Of a stretch of 64,000 nt of DNA, positions 27,791-39,164 are shown piece by piece (position 1 is the stretch's first letter; each line of letters starts with the position of its first letter). Both the position numbers and the translations under genes were made by a program. The DNA is taken from positions 124,001 through 188,000 of the forward strand of contig CAVSHP010000007.1 in assembly GCA_963727635.1 (NCBI GenBank), in the 5' to 3' direction. The DNA comes from SZUA-36 sp963727635 (GTDB lineage: Bacteria > Pseudomonadota > Gammaproteobacteria > Xanthomonadales > SZUA-36). The notes beneath the pieces are model-generated. The model saw nothing but the letters and a program-made list of their open reading frames with translations, was not told the DNA's origin and made no database searches.

Positions 27791-30298
27791 AAATTCCAAA
27801 ACTGGAAATTAAGCGGCAAGCCGGATTGGCACGGTCTTAAGGATTCGATCTGCCAATCCGAATTGATCAACTGAACCCATTGGTATTGATCGGTGGTCGG
27901 CGCCGTAATGCTGATTGTGGTGGTGGTGCTGTTTTTTACCGGCGGCACCAGCCAGCAGGGTAACGATGCAACGCTCGAAGCAGGCCCAGCAGATCATAGA
28001 CCAGTGTCAACGAATATGTGCAGAATTTCAGCCGGGTGCTGGAAGATCAACAGGTGCAGGAACTTGCCGCCATTGCCGCCGCTGACCCTGACAAGTTGAC
28101 GAATTTGAAGCAATACGTCAGCGGGCGGATTCCGGATCTGATTGAAGTTGACCTGTACCCGGCCGATCTGGATCCGCTGCGCGCTGCAGACCTGGGTCCT
28201 TTTGGTTATGCCGTGCTCGATATGTTGTATGATCGCTGCAAAATCCGGGCTGGCCCCCGCGCAGATGCATGGCAAGGGTGAGGAGTCCTACCTGGCCATG
28301 GCGGTGCGGGTTGGCGATGAGGCAGACCCGAAAGGATTCCTGCTCGTCAAAGGTGAAACCGGATGCGTTGGTGTCGGCATTCAGGGCGCCCTACCCGATC
28401 CCGGGGCTTTTGCACTGGATCAATACAATGGCCGTTTCAAGTCCAACATTTCTAAGTGAACTTGCAAAACCGCCTTCGGCATCTCGAGCGTATCGTTTGG
28501 ATGCGTGTGCCCTCGGCCCTGTTCCGTGTTGGTTTTGTACAAGGGACCGAGGCCAGTACTTCCATGGGCGTGATTCGTCCGGTACTTTTTATCCTGGGTC
28601 TTTTACTCCTCGTTCTTGGGTCTGTTGTTAAAGTTCCGCCCGGCCCGGCCGGAGCATGCAAGCGTACCGGTCCCGGAGCCGGAGCCGGAGCGAGGAAGAC
28701 CCTGATCAGACCGAGTCCACAACACTAACTGCAGCAGACCTACAGGATCGCTTGGATGGCAGTTCTGAGACCCGTGAGCCGGCTATTGCTGAATCGCCAC
28801 AAGCCTCGCCAGCCAGGCAGGCCGGCGTTGATTCAGGCGACGGCCTGGGCGTCATTGAATTACCGGATCTTGGTTTTAACTTGGAAAAAATGACTATGCC
28901 GCGCAAGAAAATACTGCCCCCCGTGGAGTTGGTGGAAAGTATCTTCCGGGCCTACGATATTCGTGGCATCGTTGGTGAAACACTGGATGCCGATGTGGCC
29001 TACCAGGTCGGCCAGATGGTGGGCGCACTGACGCTGGAGCGAAAGCCGCGCCCGTGGTCGTCGCCAGAGATGGCAGGGAGTCCGGCGTGGACCTCGTCGA
29101 CGGTCTGATCGAGGGGATTTCATCCACCGGCTGTGACGTGGTGGATATTGGTGCGGTGCCAACCGGCGTGCTGTATTTTGCGGCCTATGAAATTGGCAGC
29201 GCCACGGGCGTCATGGTCACCGGCAGCCACAATCCGCCGGAATACAACGGCATCAAGATGCTGATCGGTGGTGTTACCCAGTCCGGCGATCAGATTACCG
29301 ATATTTACACACGCATCAAGAGTGGCGAGGTGCGCGTGGGCAAGGGCAAGGTAAGCCAGCAGGACATGCTTGACCGCTACCGTGAAAGGATTGCCGGTGA
29401 TATCCAGTTACAAAGACCGCTGAAGGTAATCGCCGACTGTGGAAACGGTATTGGCGGTGTGTGTGCCGCGATGGTCTGCGTGCGATCGGCGCCGAGGTCA
29501 TTACCCTGTTTGATGAGGTCGATGGCAACTTCCCGAACCACCACCCGGACCCCAGTGAACCAAAGAATCTGCAGTGACCTGATCGAAGCCGTCACGCTTG
29601 ATGGATGCGGATATCGGTGTGGCATTCGATGGTGATGCGGACCGCCTCGGTGTGGTTACATCCGTTGGTGAAATCATTTATGCGGACCGGCTGATGATGC
29701 TGTTTGCCGAAGGATGTCCTCAGCAGGGTTCCGGAGCCACCATTATTTATGACGTCAAGTGTACGGGTCATTTACATCACGTCATCGAGGAAGCCGGTGG
29801 CAAGGCCATGATGTATAAAACCGGTCACTCACTGATCAAGAACAAGATGCGAGAGGTCGATGCGCCGTTTGCCGGTGAAATGAGCGGTCATTTCTTCTTC
29901 AAGGAACGCTGGTATGGTTTTGATTGCGGTATCTATTCAGCCTGCAGGTTGCTGGAGATACTGGCGGCCGATGAGCGTGATCCGCAACAGGTACTTCACC
30001 AGCTTCCCAACAGCATCAGCACACCGGAATTGAAAGCTGCAGATGCAGGAAGGTGAAACCCACGAATTTATTGCAGCAAATGCAGGAAAAAGCGCGTTTT
30101 GCCGATGCCAGGGTGACCACCATCGATGGTGTGCGTGCGGATTTTGCCGATGGCTGGGGTCTGGTGCGCGCGTCCAACACCACGCCGATCCTGGTGTTGC
30201 GGTTTGAAGGTGACACCGAGGAGTCCCTGCAGCGCATCAAGGACAATTTCAAACAGCAGATGCTGGCGATCAAACCCGATTTAAAGCTGCCATTTTGA
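27787..30298 (+). CDS. algC: phosphomannomutase/phosphoglucomutase with membrane-anchored N-terminal extension (multiple frameshifts)
   Basis: Interconverts mannose- or glucose-6-phosphate and the 1-phosphates for polysaccharide synthesis. Corrected length is about 835 residues. An N-terminal extension has a membrane helix (VVGAVMLIVVVVLFFTGG), an extracytoplasmic part (QNFSRVLEDQQVQELAAI...), and a second helix (VLFILGLLLLVLG). The mutase follows: VVVARDGRESG, the phosphoserine loop VTGSHNPPEYNGIKM, the metal loop GVAFDGDADRLG, the sugar loop GEMSGHFFF, and the phosphate site RASNTTP. At least eight frame changes lie between 27838 and 30055. All motifs survive in order, so the gene is probably intact in the organism. 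The long AlgC form is known from several gammaproteobacteria. Confidence 0.9.
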
Positions 30299-30807
30299 AA
30301 AATGCTGCGGCGGTTGCAAAAATTCTGCTGACCGCCATGCTGCTGGTTGTGCAACCGCTACTGGCACAGACGACCGGCACCGGCCAGGTAATCGTGCCCG
30401 TGCCGTTATCAAGCCGAGACATGCAATGATCAAGCTGAAATGGCCAGGGTGGTGACAGATAAAGGCCGTCCGGCGGAATGTCTCGCTCCGGTTGCAGTTA
30501 CCAGGATCGACGGCGAGACAAGGACCGTTTCAGCCCAGGGGTTTTTGATCGACCCCAGGCATCCATACCCTCAATGGCAGGGCAACGCTGGATCTGAGCA
30601 GATTGCCCAATTAGCGACCCCAACCTGTATATCAGCAGCGCGGCTGACCTGGAAGTCGATTTCCAGGCGGGCATGACGTATTACATTGACTATTACCACC
30701 CACCGGATAATACCCAGGAGTGGAAACTGGTGGTATTGAATATCGAATCAATTCCCGGCGAACAATTACCGCGTCCGTCAGCAGATATCAATAAGCAGCC
30801 TCAATGA
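30295..30807 (+). CDS. small exported protein of unknown function (frameshifted)
   Basis: A TTG at 30295, overlapping the algC stop, opens a frame with a signal-peptide-like start (KNAAAVAKILLTAMLLVVQPLLAQ). The frame breaks near 30425 and again before 30610. The last in-frame part (SDPNLYISSAADLEVDFQAGMTYYIDYYH... to PQ) ends with TGA at 30805. I do not recognise the family; the sequence looks like a short periplasmic beta-rich domain. It overlaps the convergent gshA end by 20 bases. The same indel pattern as in neighbouring genes suggests sequence error. Confidence 0.45.
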
Positions 30808-32162
30808 AAACGGGGTCGACCGAACCATTCCAGCGGCCGTGATAAAGCTCCAGTTTTTTCTCCGCCGGTGTCAGTCCGGAAAAGGCCGTGGCGAACAGGG
30901 GTTCCAGAAAGCCTGTCTCATTTTCACCGGATGAATTCAGGCGGTTACGCCCGGTCAGACCGGTGGACGCCATTTCCAGTACCTCAACGGCGATGGACTG
31001 CAAATCGCGATCACGGATTTTCGTCTTTAACCCCAGTCTGGGCGCGTCTGCCCTGAGTTGCAGGCGTTCTTCCATGCTCCAGTCCCGCACCAGGTCCCAG
31101 GCAGCGTCGAGTACCGCATCGTCGTACAACAGACCGGCCCACAGGGCCGGCAGGGCGCACAATTTGCGCCACGGGCCACCATCCGCGCCACGCATCTCCA
31201 TGTAGCGTTTCAGCCGGACCTCGGGAAAGGCGGTGGTCAGGTGGTCTTCCCAGTCCTTGATGGCGGGTTTTTCGCCCGGTAACGCGGGCAGTTCGCCCTT
31301 CAGAAAATCCCGGAAGGACTGGCCGGACGCATCGATGTAGTCGCCATCGCGATAGACAAAATACATCGGTACATCCAGCATGTAATCGACGTAGCGCTCA
31401 AACCCCATGGACGAGTCGAACACAAATGGCAGCATGCCGGTGCGGTCCGGGTCGGTATCTTCCCACACATGCGAGCGGTAACTGACATAGCCGCAGGGCT
31501 TGCCGTCGACAAAAGGCGAATTGGCGAACAGGGCGGTCGCGACCGGTTGCAGGGCCAGCGCCACCTGGAATTTTTTCACCATGTCGGCTTCGGAGCTGAA
31601 ATCGAGGTTGACCTGCACGGTGCAGGTGCGGGCCATCATGTCCGACCCCGAGCTTGCCGCGTTTGGCCATGTACTCACGCATGATGCGGTAACGGCCCTT
31701 GGGCATCCACTGGGTATCCTTGCGCTCCCACTTGGGTTGGAAACCCATGCCCAGGAATGCGATCCCGAGCGGTTCGGCGATGGTCTTGACCTGCTTCAGA
31801 TGGGTATAAACCTCATTGCAGGTCTGGTGCACGTTGTCCAGCAATGCGCCGGAAAGTTCAAACTGGCCGCCGGGTTCCAGTGTGATGGATGCGCCTTTGT
31901 CGTCCAGCAGGGCAATCGGGTTGCCCTGTTCATACACCGGCTTCCAGCCGAACTGGTCGGCGAGGCCCTGCAGCATGGCGCGTATGCTTCTCGCGCCCTC
32001 GTAGGGCAGGGGTCGCAGGTCATCGGTGGTAAAGCCGAACTTTTCATGTTCGGTACCCAATTTCCACTCGTTCTCTGGTTTGCAGCCTGATTCGAGGTAT
32101 TCAATCAATTGCTGGCGGTTTTCAATCGGTGCCGGGTTGCCTGGTTGGTTCAAGTGAAGCAC
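30788..32162 (-). CDS. gshA: glutamate-cysteine ligase, plant/proteobacterial type (one frameshift)
   Basis: First enzyme of glutathione synthesis, ATP-dependent joining of Glu and Cys. Corrected length is 457 residues, typical for the GCS2 plant-like class rather than the E. coli class. Visible: GTEHEKFGF near residue 40, SITLEPGGQFELSG near 95, WMPKGRYRIMREYM, then after the break DMMARTCTVQVNLDFSSEADM, RYVDYMLDVPMYF, YMEMRGADGG. One extra base in a run of four C at 31646-31649 splits the frame exactly between KLG and SDMM. The gene converges on the algC unit. No gshB is nearby. Confidence 0.93.
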
Positions 32163-32402
32163 TCCATAAGTTGACGATGACCGGGATTAGACCGGTGTAC
32201 GTAATTGCTCACCGGAACACTGTGACAACAGTCCATTTTGTTCAGTGCAAGGAACAATCATCGTAATGTACTATATTATGCATTGGTGTGGCGAGACGCC
32301 GCCGCGGGCAATATGGATCAGGTCCGTTCAAACGACGAAATCACACGGCCCGGCGCGACGTTTGCCGACAAACCTTCAAGCCGTGTCTAGCCCTGGGTGA
32401 AA
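32163..32402. other. intergenic region gshA/oppA
   Basis: About 240 bases between divergent genes. No convincing promoter, RNA gene or repeat was recognised. Confidence 0.5.
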
Positions 32403-34390
32403 ATGCAGAATTGGTCAATGCAGTGTCGAAACCATGACTCTCCGAATCTGTTGCACCCATTCGTCCTGACACTTGTCCTGGCTTTATTGCTCGCAGCCTG
32501 CGGCAATGACAACCCGGAACAACTGGTCAAGCATAAACGACATGAGAAGCCGGTCGAATTGATCCTCGACGAAAACGGCCGCCCTGACCCAAGCGTGCTG
32601 GCCGAGCAGCAGGAATTGCAACGGGATAATGGCCAGGAACCGCAGACACTGGATCCGCACCTCGCAGAAGGCCTGCCCTCGGCACACATTTTACGTGACC
32701 TGTTCGAAGGCCTGACGTCGGAGTCGCCGGAAGGCCGCATCATCCCCGGGCGCCGCGATCCGCTGGAACATCAGCCGGGATGGAAAAACCTATACCTTCT
32801 ACCTGCGGCGCGACGCGCGCTGGTCAAACGGTGATCCGGTAACGGCAGAGGATTTTGTCTACTCACTGCGGCGCAGTGCCGATCCCGCAACGGCATCAAA
32901 ATACGCCGCCGTGCTGCTGCCGATTGAAAATGCCGCAGAAGTGCTAAACGGCGACCTGCCACCGAGCGAACTGGGTGTCAGTGCGATGGACGAGTTTACC
33001 CTGCAGATCAGCATGAAGGGTCCGACACCCTATTTTCTCGCCTTGCTGAACCACTCATCGACCTACCCGGTGCACCGGGCCAGTGTGGAGGCGCACGGCT
33101 CGGCATTTTCCCGCCCGGGCAACCTGGTGTCGAACGGTGCTTACGTCCTCAGCGACTGGGTCATCCGCTCGCGTATCGAACTGGTCAAAAACCCGAATTA
33201 CTGGGATGCGAAAAACGTCATTATCGACAAGGTCGTCTATCATCCGTTCGAGGACCAGTCGACGGCGCTGAAACGTTTCCGTGCTGGCAAGCTGCACTGG
33301 ACGTCCGAGGTTCCGAACAATCAGTTCAAATGGTTACAGAAGAATTACCCCGATGAACTGGTCATCAGTCCGTGGCTCGGGTCGTATTTCTTTGGTTTTA
33401 ACCTCGAGCGCGAACCGTTCATAGCCAACCCGAATCTACGCCTGGCGCTGGCGTTGGCGCTTGACAGGGACCTGTTGACAGAGAAGGTGACCCAGTTCGG
33501 TGAACTGCCTTCCTACACGCTGGTGCCCCCGGGTATCAGGGACTTCGAATCGCCACTGCCCGAATGGGCGGAATGGACACAGGCCGAGCGCGAGGCCGAA
33601 GCCCGGCGTCTGTATGCCGAAGCCGGCTATTCGGAAGAGAACCCGCTGAAATTTGAAATACGTTATACCGCAGGAGAAAACAACAAGAAGATGGCCCTGG
33701 CGGCGGCTTCGTTGTGGAAGCAGATCCTCGGCGTGCAGGCGACATTGCTCAACGAGGAAAGCAAGGTTTTCCTGCAGAACCGCGAACAAAAAATACTCAC
33801 ACAGGTGTTTCAGTCGGGATGGATCAGCGATTATGCTGATCCCTACAGTTTTCTGAACCTGTTCCGCAGCGGCGGCGGGCGTAATTATTATGGATATAGC
33901 AATAACCTCTACGACGTGCTGCTTGACGAGGTCGCCGCCGAGCGAATTCCCTCCAGGCGCAGACTGCTGATGTATGAGACGGAACGCCTGCTAATGGCTG
34001 ACGTACCCATTATTCCGCTCTACACCTATGTGACCAAGCGCATGGTGAACCCGCGTCTGAAGGGTTGGCAAAGCAACGTCATGGATCATCACTATAGCAA
34101 GGACATGTACTTCCTCAAGGCGGCGAGCGAGGAAAACCAGGCCACGCCCAAGGGTCTGGAAAAGCAGACCCTAGTGCCCCTGGAGCGCGACGAAGCCGCC
34201 CTGATCAGGCAGGAAACGGAAGCCTTGCGAGCCGCGGCCGATGCTGAAGCGCTTGAACCCGGAGCCGGAGCAGGAAACAATTTCGCCGCAAGAAACGGAT
34301 ACCGGAGCTCCGGCTGAAGACACGGATAGCAGGGTTGATCCGCAAGATACAGATACCAGCGTTCTGCCCGAAGACATCACGGATCGATGA
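32403..34390 (+). CDS. oppA: oligopeptide ABC transporter substrate-binding lipoprotein (frameshifts)
   Basis: Periplasmic SBP_bac_5 (class C) binding protein that delivers peptides to OppBCDF. The lipobox LLAACG near residue 37 marks a lipoprotein anchored to a membrane. Body motifs: EPQTLDPHLAEGLPSA, ISRDGKTYTFYLRRDARWSNGDPVTAEDFVYS, SNGAYVLSDW, NPNYWD. Two breaks are evident: near 32748 (run of G after CCCC) and near 34260 (CCC). With the second corrected, the protein gains an acidic tail (EPEPEQETISPQ...) and ends at 34390 instead of 34317. This tail is unusual for OppA and worth noting. First gene of the oppABCDF operon. Confidence 0.92.
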
Positions 34391-34432
34391 CACCGATACG
34401 CAGGGCATGCGCCAGTGATCCAGGATTCCGGC

Positions 34433-35356
34433 ATGGCAAGACATGTCCTGAGGCGGCTTCTGAGCCTGGTTCCGACGCTGCTGATGCTGATCACGGTGGC
34501 GTTTTTCCTGATGCGGGTGGCGCCTGGCGGGCCGTTCGATAACGAGAAGTTGTTACCGGCGGAAATCGAGGCCAACCTTGAAGCCAAGTACCACATGGAT
34601 GAATCGCTGCTGCAGCAGTATTTCCGTTATCTCAGCCAGATTGCAGTGCTCGATTTTGGGCCTTCCATCCAGTACAAGGACTGGACCGTCAACGAATTGA
34701 TCGGCCAGGCCATGCCCGTGTCGCTGACCATCGGGCTGAGCGCCATGGTGCTGGCGTTCCTGCTCGGAACACTGCTGGGGATCTCTGCAGCGTTGCGGCA
34801 AAACACGCGTGTTGATTATTTTTTGATGGGGGTGGGCATGCTCGGTATTTCGATACCCAACTTCGTCATTGCGCCGATATTGATATTGTTGCTGGCCGTC
34901 TATGCCGGCTGGCTGCCGGCCGGCGGCTGGGACTGGAGCATCGCCAGCATGGTGCTGCCGGTGGTGACGCTGTCACTGCCGGTGACCGCCTATATTGCGC
35001 GTCTGACCCGCGGCAGCATGATCGAGGTCATGCACAGCAACTTCATACGCTCCGCGCGTGCCAAGGGATTGCCGGAGAGCACGGTGATCCGCCGTCATGC
35101 CTTGCGGCCGGCGCTATTGCCGGTCATTTCATTCCTGGGTCCGGCAACCGCCGGCATGATCAGCGGCTCGGTGATCATTGAACGCATTTTTTCCATTCCC
35201 GGTCTCGGCAGTTACTTTGTGCAGGGGGCGCTGAACCGTGACTATTCGCTGGTGATGGGGGTCGTAATTTTCTACGGTGTGCTGATCATATTGCTGAATT
35301 TCCTCGTCGATCTGATTTATGCCTGGCTTAATCCCAAGGTCCGATATGACGAATAA
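34433..35356 (+). CDS. oppB: oligopeptide ABC transporter permease OppB
   Basis: A 307-residue inner-membrane permease with six helices. The N-terminal RRLLSLVPTLLMLITVAFFLMR and the DFGPS segment are typical of OppB/DppB. The EAA loop (RSARAKGLPESTVIRRHALRPALLPV, in part) contacts the ATPases. The ATG at 34433 has an AGGA upstream and is preferred to the GTG at 34415. The end overlaps oppC by 11 bases. The frame is intact despite the damaged neighbours. Confidence 0.95.
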   Translation: MARHVLRRLLSLVPTLLMLITVAFFLMRVAPGGPFDNEKLLPAEIEANLEAKYHMDESLLQQYFRYLSQIAVLDFGPSIQYKDWTVNELIGQAMPVSLTIGLSAMVLAFLLGTLLGISAALRQNTRVDYFLMGVGMLGISIPNFVIAPILILLLAVYAGWLPAGGWDWSIASMVLPVVTLSLPVTAYIARLTRGSMIEVMHSNFIRSARAKGLPESTVIRRHALRPALLPVISFLGPATAGMISGSVIIERIFSIPGLGSYFVQGALNRDYSLVMGVVIFYGVLIILLNFLVDLIYAWLNPKVRYDE

Positions 35357-36263
35357 GACTGACAATCCGGTAATCGACCCATTTGCAGCAGCGATGGGCG
35401 TCGTCGACGTCAAGGGGCGCTCACCCTGGGAAGATGCGTGGCATCGCTTACTCAAGAACCGCGCCGCGGTTTACAGCGCCTTTATCATGGCGGCCATATT
35501 CCTGCTGGTCGTGTTCGGACCGATGCTGATCTCGTGGGAGTCCGATTTCACCGATTGGGACAACACCTCGTCCCCGCCAAGCCTGTCCACCGGACACTGG
35601 TTTGGCACTGACGCGGTCGGCCGGGATATCCTGGTACGCACCCTTGAGGGTGGCAGAATCTCGTTGATGGTCGGCCTGGTGGCCACCATTGTCAGCCTGC
35701 TGATCGGTGTCAGCTATGGCGCCACCGCCGGTTATTTTGGCGGCGCCGCCGATCGTATCATGATGCGTATCGTGGATATCATATACGCCCTGCCATTCAT
35801 GTTTTTTGTCATCCTGCTAATGGTGGTTTTCGGCCGGAACATCCTGCTGATATTTGCGGCCATCGGCGCAATCAACTGGCTCGACATGGCACGCATCGTC
35901 CGCGGCCAGACCCTGAGTCTCAAAAACACCGAGTTCGTCGAAGCGGCAAAGGCCTGCGGCGTCGGCGACTGGGACATCATCCGGCGCCACATCACGCCAA
36001 ATTTGCTCGGCGTGGTGATCGTTTATGTGACCCTGACCATTCCCCAGGTCATCCTGGCGGAATCCTTTTTAAGCTTCCTCGGCCTGGGCGTACAGGAACC
36101 CATGAGTTCCTGGGGCGCACTGGTCAGCGACGGCGCACAGGACATGGAGTCGGCGCCGTGGACATTGATCGTGCCGTCGGTATTTCTCACGGTTACCCTG
36201 TACTGTTTCAACTATATCGGCGACGGTCTGCGTGACGCGCTGGATCCAAAGGACCGGATCTAG
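35346..36263 (+). CDS. oppC: oligopeptide ABC transporter permease OppC
   Basis: A 305-residue permease, partner of OppB. It has the N-terminal cytoplasmic segment, the first helix AVYSAFIMAAIFLLVVFG, HWFGTDAVGRDILVRTL, and the EAA loop EAAKACGVGDWDIIRRHITPN, followed by the OppC-typical end FNYIGDGLRDALDPK. Start at 35346 overlaps the end of oppB, indicating translational coupling. Intact frame. Confidence 0.95.
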   Translation: MTNKTDNPVIDPFAAAMGVVDVKGRSPWEDAWHRLLKNRAAVYSAFIMAAIFLLVVFGPMLISWESDFTDWDNTSSPPSLSTGHWFGTDAVGRDILVRTLEGGRISLMVGLVATIVSLLIGVSYGATAGYFGGAADRIMMRIVDIIYALPFMFFVILLMVVFGRNILLIFAAIGAINWLDMARIVRGQTLSLKNTEFVEAAKACGVGDWDIIRRHITPNLLGVVIVYVTLTIPQVILAESFLSFLGLGVQEPMSSWGALVSDGAQDMESAPWTLIVPSVFLTVTLYCFNYIGDGLRDALDPKDRI

Positions 36264-36282
36264 TGTGCGGGGGAGGAAAATA

Positions 36283-37247
36283 GTGGCCCTGCTGGAAGTC
36301 AGGGATCTGGATGTCGGCTTCGATACGCCGGAAGGCGAGGTTCATGCGGTCAACCAATTGAATTTTTCAGTGGAAGCCGGTGAAACACTGGCGCTGGTCG
36401 GTGAGTCGGGTTCCGGTAAAACACAGTCGGTGATGGCCGTACTGGGATTGCTGGCGGAGAACGGCCACGCCAGCGGCCAGGCCATTTTCAAGGGTAAGGA
36501 CCTGCTACAGATGAGCAGCTCGGAACTGAACCTCCACCGTGGCAGTGAAATCTCGATGATATTTCAGGATCCGATGACCTCGTTGAATCCGTATCTGCGT
36601 ATCGAGAAGCAGATGATCGAGGTGGCCATGCATCACCAGGGATTGAAAAAGTCGGAGGCCAGGGCGCACGCGGTGGAAGTGCTTCGCGCCGTGCGCATAC
36701 CGGATCCCGAACGTGTCATCCGCCAGTATCCGCACGAGTTTTCCGGCGGTATGCGGCAGAAGGTGTTGGTGGCGATGGGGCTGTTGAGCGAACCGGAACT
36801 GCTGATCGCAGATGAACCGACCGCGGCGCTCGATGTGACCGTCCAGGTGCAGATCACCCACCTGATGAGTGATTTGCAGAAGAAGTCGAACACCGCGATT
36901 ATCCTGATTTCCCACGACCTGGGCATCGTCGCCGGCTCCTGTGACCGGGTGCTGGTGATGTATGCCGGCGAAGCGGTTGAATGTGGAACGGTGGAACAGA
37001 TTTATTACCAGCCAAAACACCCCTATACGCAGGGTTTGCTGAATTCCGTGCCGCGTCTGGATCAGATCGGTCGAACGGGAGCTTGAAGCCATCCCCGGCA
37101 ACCCGCCCAATCCGCTGACCTTGCCTGACGGTTGCAAATTCCGCGACCGCTGCCCCAGGGCTTTCGATGCATGTACTGAGAAACCACCCATGCAGGTGGG
37201 CGAAGACCACCACCCGTTCCGCTGCTGGCTTGGGTGCTGCAAAATGA
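36283..37247 (+). CDS. oppD: oligopeptide ABC transporter ATPase OppD (two frameshifts at 3' end)
   Basis: ATP-binding subunit of the peptide importer. Walker A GESGSGKT, Q-loop FQDPMTSLNP, signature FSGGMRQK, Walker B LLIADEPTAALD, H-loop ISHDLG, and the Opp/Dpp C-terminal Cys-rich region CKFRDRCPRAFDACTEKP. A GTG at 36283 with a GGGGAGG site is the likely start. An extra base near 37069 ends the raw frame early, and a second near 37232 is implied because only then does the frame stop (TGA) overlapping the oppF ATG. Corrected length is about 320 residues. Confidence 0.92.
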
Positions 37248-38256
37248 ATGACAGGGTGCTGAGAGTGCAGGACCTGGCGGTGTATTTCAAAATTCGCGAA
37301 GGCGGTTTGCTGCAGCTCGAAAACGCATACACTCAAAGCGGTCGATGGCGTCAGCTTTGACCTGGATGCCGGTGAAACACTGGGGGTCGTCGGTGAGTCG
37401 GGCTGTGGCAAATCAACCCTCGCCCGTGCCTTGCTGGCGCTGATCAAACCCAGTCGCGGCCGGGTATTGTGGCTGGGCGAAGATCTGAACAAGCTGGATG
37501 AAGAGGCCTTGAGAAAAAAACGCCAGGACCTGCAGATCGTTTTTCAGGATCCTTTGGCTGCACTCAATCCGCGCATGACCGTACGTGACATCATCGCCGA
37601 GCCGCTGTGGACATTTTTCCCCAAAATTGCACGTGTGCAGGTCGATGAGCGGGTACGCGGGGTCATGAAGATGGTGGGTTTGCTGCCCAACCAGGTCAAC
37701 CGCTACCCGCACGAGTTTTCCGCCGGCCAGTGCCAGAGAATAGGTATTGCCCGTGCCTTGGTGTTAAACCCGAAACTGGTCATTTGCGATGAGCCCGTCA
37801 GCGCGCTGGATGTGTCGATACAGGCACAAATTATCAACCTGTTGAAAGATATTGCAGAAAAAGCTGAACCTGTCGCTGGTGTTTATCGCCCATGACCTGT
37901 CAGTGGTCAAACATATCAGCGACCGCGTCATGGTGATGTACCTGGGCCGGGCGATGGAACTTTCCCTACGTGAGAAGATGTACACAAAACCGTTGCACCC
38001 CTACACCAGGGCGTTGATCATGGCGGTGCCGGTGCCCGATCCGAAAGTGGCGCGGGCCGCGAGCGAAACAGGTTTGACCGGCGACATGCCATCACCGCTG
38101 AATCCGCCTCCAGGCTGTGTGTTTCATACCCGCTGTCCCTATTCGAAAAAACGCTGCCAGTTGGAAGTACCGGCCCTGCGAAGGATGGAGAATGGCGACT
38201 GGGTTGCCTGTCATCGCGCTGAAGAACTTGACTTAACCATTGTCAAAAGCGGATAA
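37244..38256 (+). CDS. oppF: oligopeptide ABC transporter ATPase OppF (two frameshifts)
   Basis: Second ATPase of the importer. It begins MNDRVLRVQDLAVYF; after a break near 37316 the frame continues KTHTLKAVDGVSFDL, GESGCGKSTLARA (Walker A), FQDPLAALNPRM, FSAGQCQRIGIARAL (signature with FSAGQ rather than LSGGQ), and LVICDEPVSALDVS. A second break near 37847 leads into LNLSLVFIAHDLSVV and the C-terminal CVFHTRCPYSKKRCQ. Last gene of the operon; its stop codon lies at the first base of a large inverted repeat that probably ends the transcript. Confidence 0.92.
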
Positions 38257-38417
38257 CCCGAATATTGCATCAGTATCCCGGCCCTGGCTGGTTCAGTCAC
38301 GCCTGGCCTTGAGCTTCCTTCAAGTCGTAGCCACGGCTACGTCTATCAGTCCAGCCCGGCGCCCAGACGCACCTGTCCTGCGTCAACTTCCGGGATACTG
38401 ATGCAATATTCGGGTTA
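38254..38417. repeat. large inverted repeat (28-base perfect arms) after oppF
   Basis: Arms at 38254-38281 and 38390-38417 are perfect reverse complements over 28 bases. The 108-base interior also folds: a GGCTGG/CCAGCC pair, and GTAGCC/GGCTAC at almost the exact centre. The left arm starts at the oppF stop codon. It could be a terminator, a REP/BIME-like element or a non-autonomous mobile palindrome. Confidence 0.9.
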
Positions 38418-38468
38418 GAATACGCGCTGCGTTAACCGATAAAACCAGAATTGATAGAGGAAATTGGA

Positions 38469-39104
38469 ATGATCCGAAACACACTGCGATCCATTGCGCT
38501 AATCACTGTCGTATTGCTACTGAGCGGTTGCAGTAAAAACATCATGGTCATCAGCCAATGGGATGCCGGCCGTGACAACATCGACAAGCGCGAACGGATT
38601 GCCGTTGTGGCGATGATGCCCGAGTCCCTGCAACGGCTGACCGTGGAGCAGGAAATCGTCAGAGTCATGCGCAAGGCGGGCAGAAATGCGCTTGTTTCCA
38701 GTGATATACCCGGCCTGTCCGGCCGTCTGACCAGGGAAACCGCCGAACCGGCCCTGAAGGCTGCCAGCGTTGATGCCATCATTGTCGTGTTCCTGACCGG
38801 TGCTAAAAAGGGTGAAAAGCTCGAACGCGCCGATTACTACGCCGTCAACGTCGATTCCGGTTTCTACCAAACCGGTTATGGCTGGTTTTCACCCACCTAC
38901 GTCAACGTCTACACCGTGGTCGAAGGCAAGGGCTTTTACGCCCAGGAAGATTATATCTATGCGGAAACTACCTATTTCGACATCGTTGATGACCATGCCA
39001 AGTGGAGCATGATCACCCGTTCCAAGAACCTCGAATACAACGATACCGCGAAATCGGTTGCCGAGAAAATCGTTTCCAAGATGAGATCCACCGGGACGCT
39101 GTAG
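38469..39104 (+). CDS. lipoprotein of unknown function
   Basis: A 211-residue predicted lipoprotein with n-region MIRNTLRS, hydrophobic IALITVVLLL and lipobox LSGC at residues 17-20. The mature part has RIAVVAMMPESLQRLTVE, DAIIVVFLTG, and a Tyr-rich segment (SGFYQTGYGWFSPTYVNVYTVV). This pattern of putative outer-membrane-associated proteins is related to stress-type DUF lipoproteins, but I cannot name the family. GAGGAAATTGG precedes the ATG. It lies alone between the large inverted repeat and rsmG. Intact frame. Confidence 0.75.
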   Translation: MIRNTLRSIALITVVLLLSGCSKNIMVISQWDAGRDNIDKRERIAVVAMMPESLQRLTVEQEIVRVMRKAGRNALVSSDIPGLSGRLTRETAEPALKAASVDAIIVVFLTGAKKGEKLERADYYAVNVDSGFYQTGYGWFSPTYVNVYTVVEGKGFYAQEDYIYAETTYFDIVDDHAKWSMITRSKNLEYNDTAKSVAEKIVSKMRSTGTL

Positions 39105-39164
39105 GTCTGCGGTTTGTGCCTGCAAGGCACGGATCGGACCGTCGCAGTAGAGGGCTGGTGAGAT

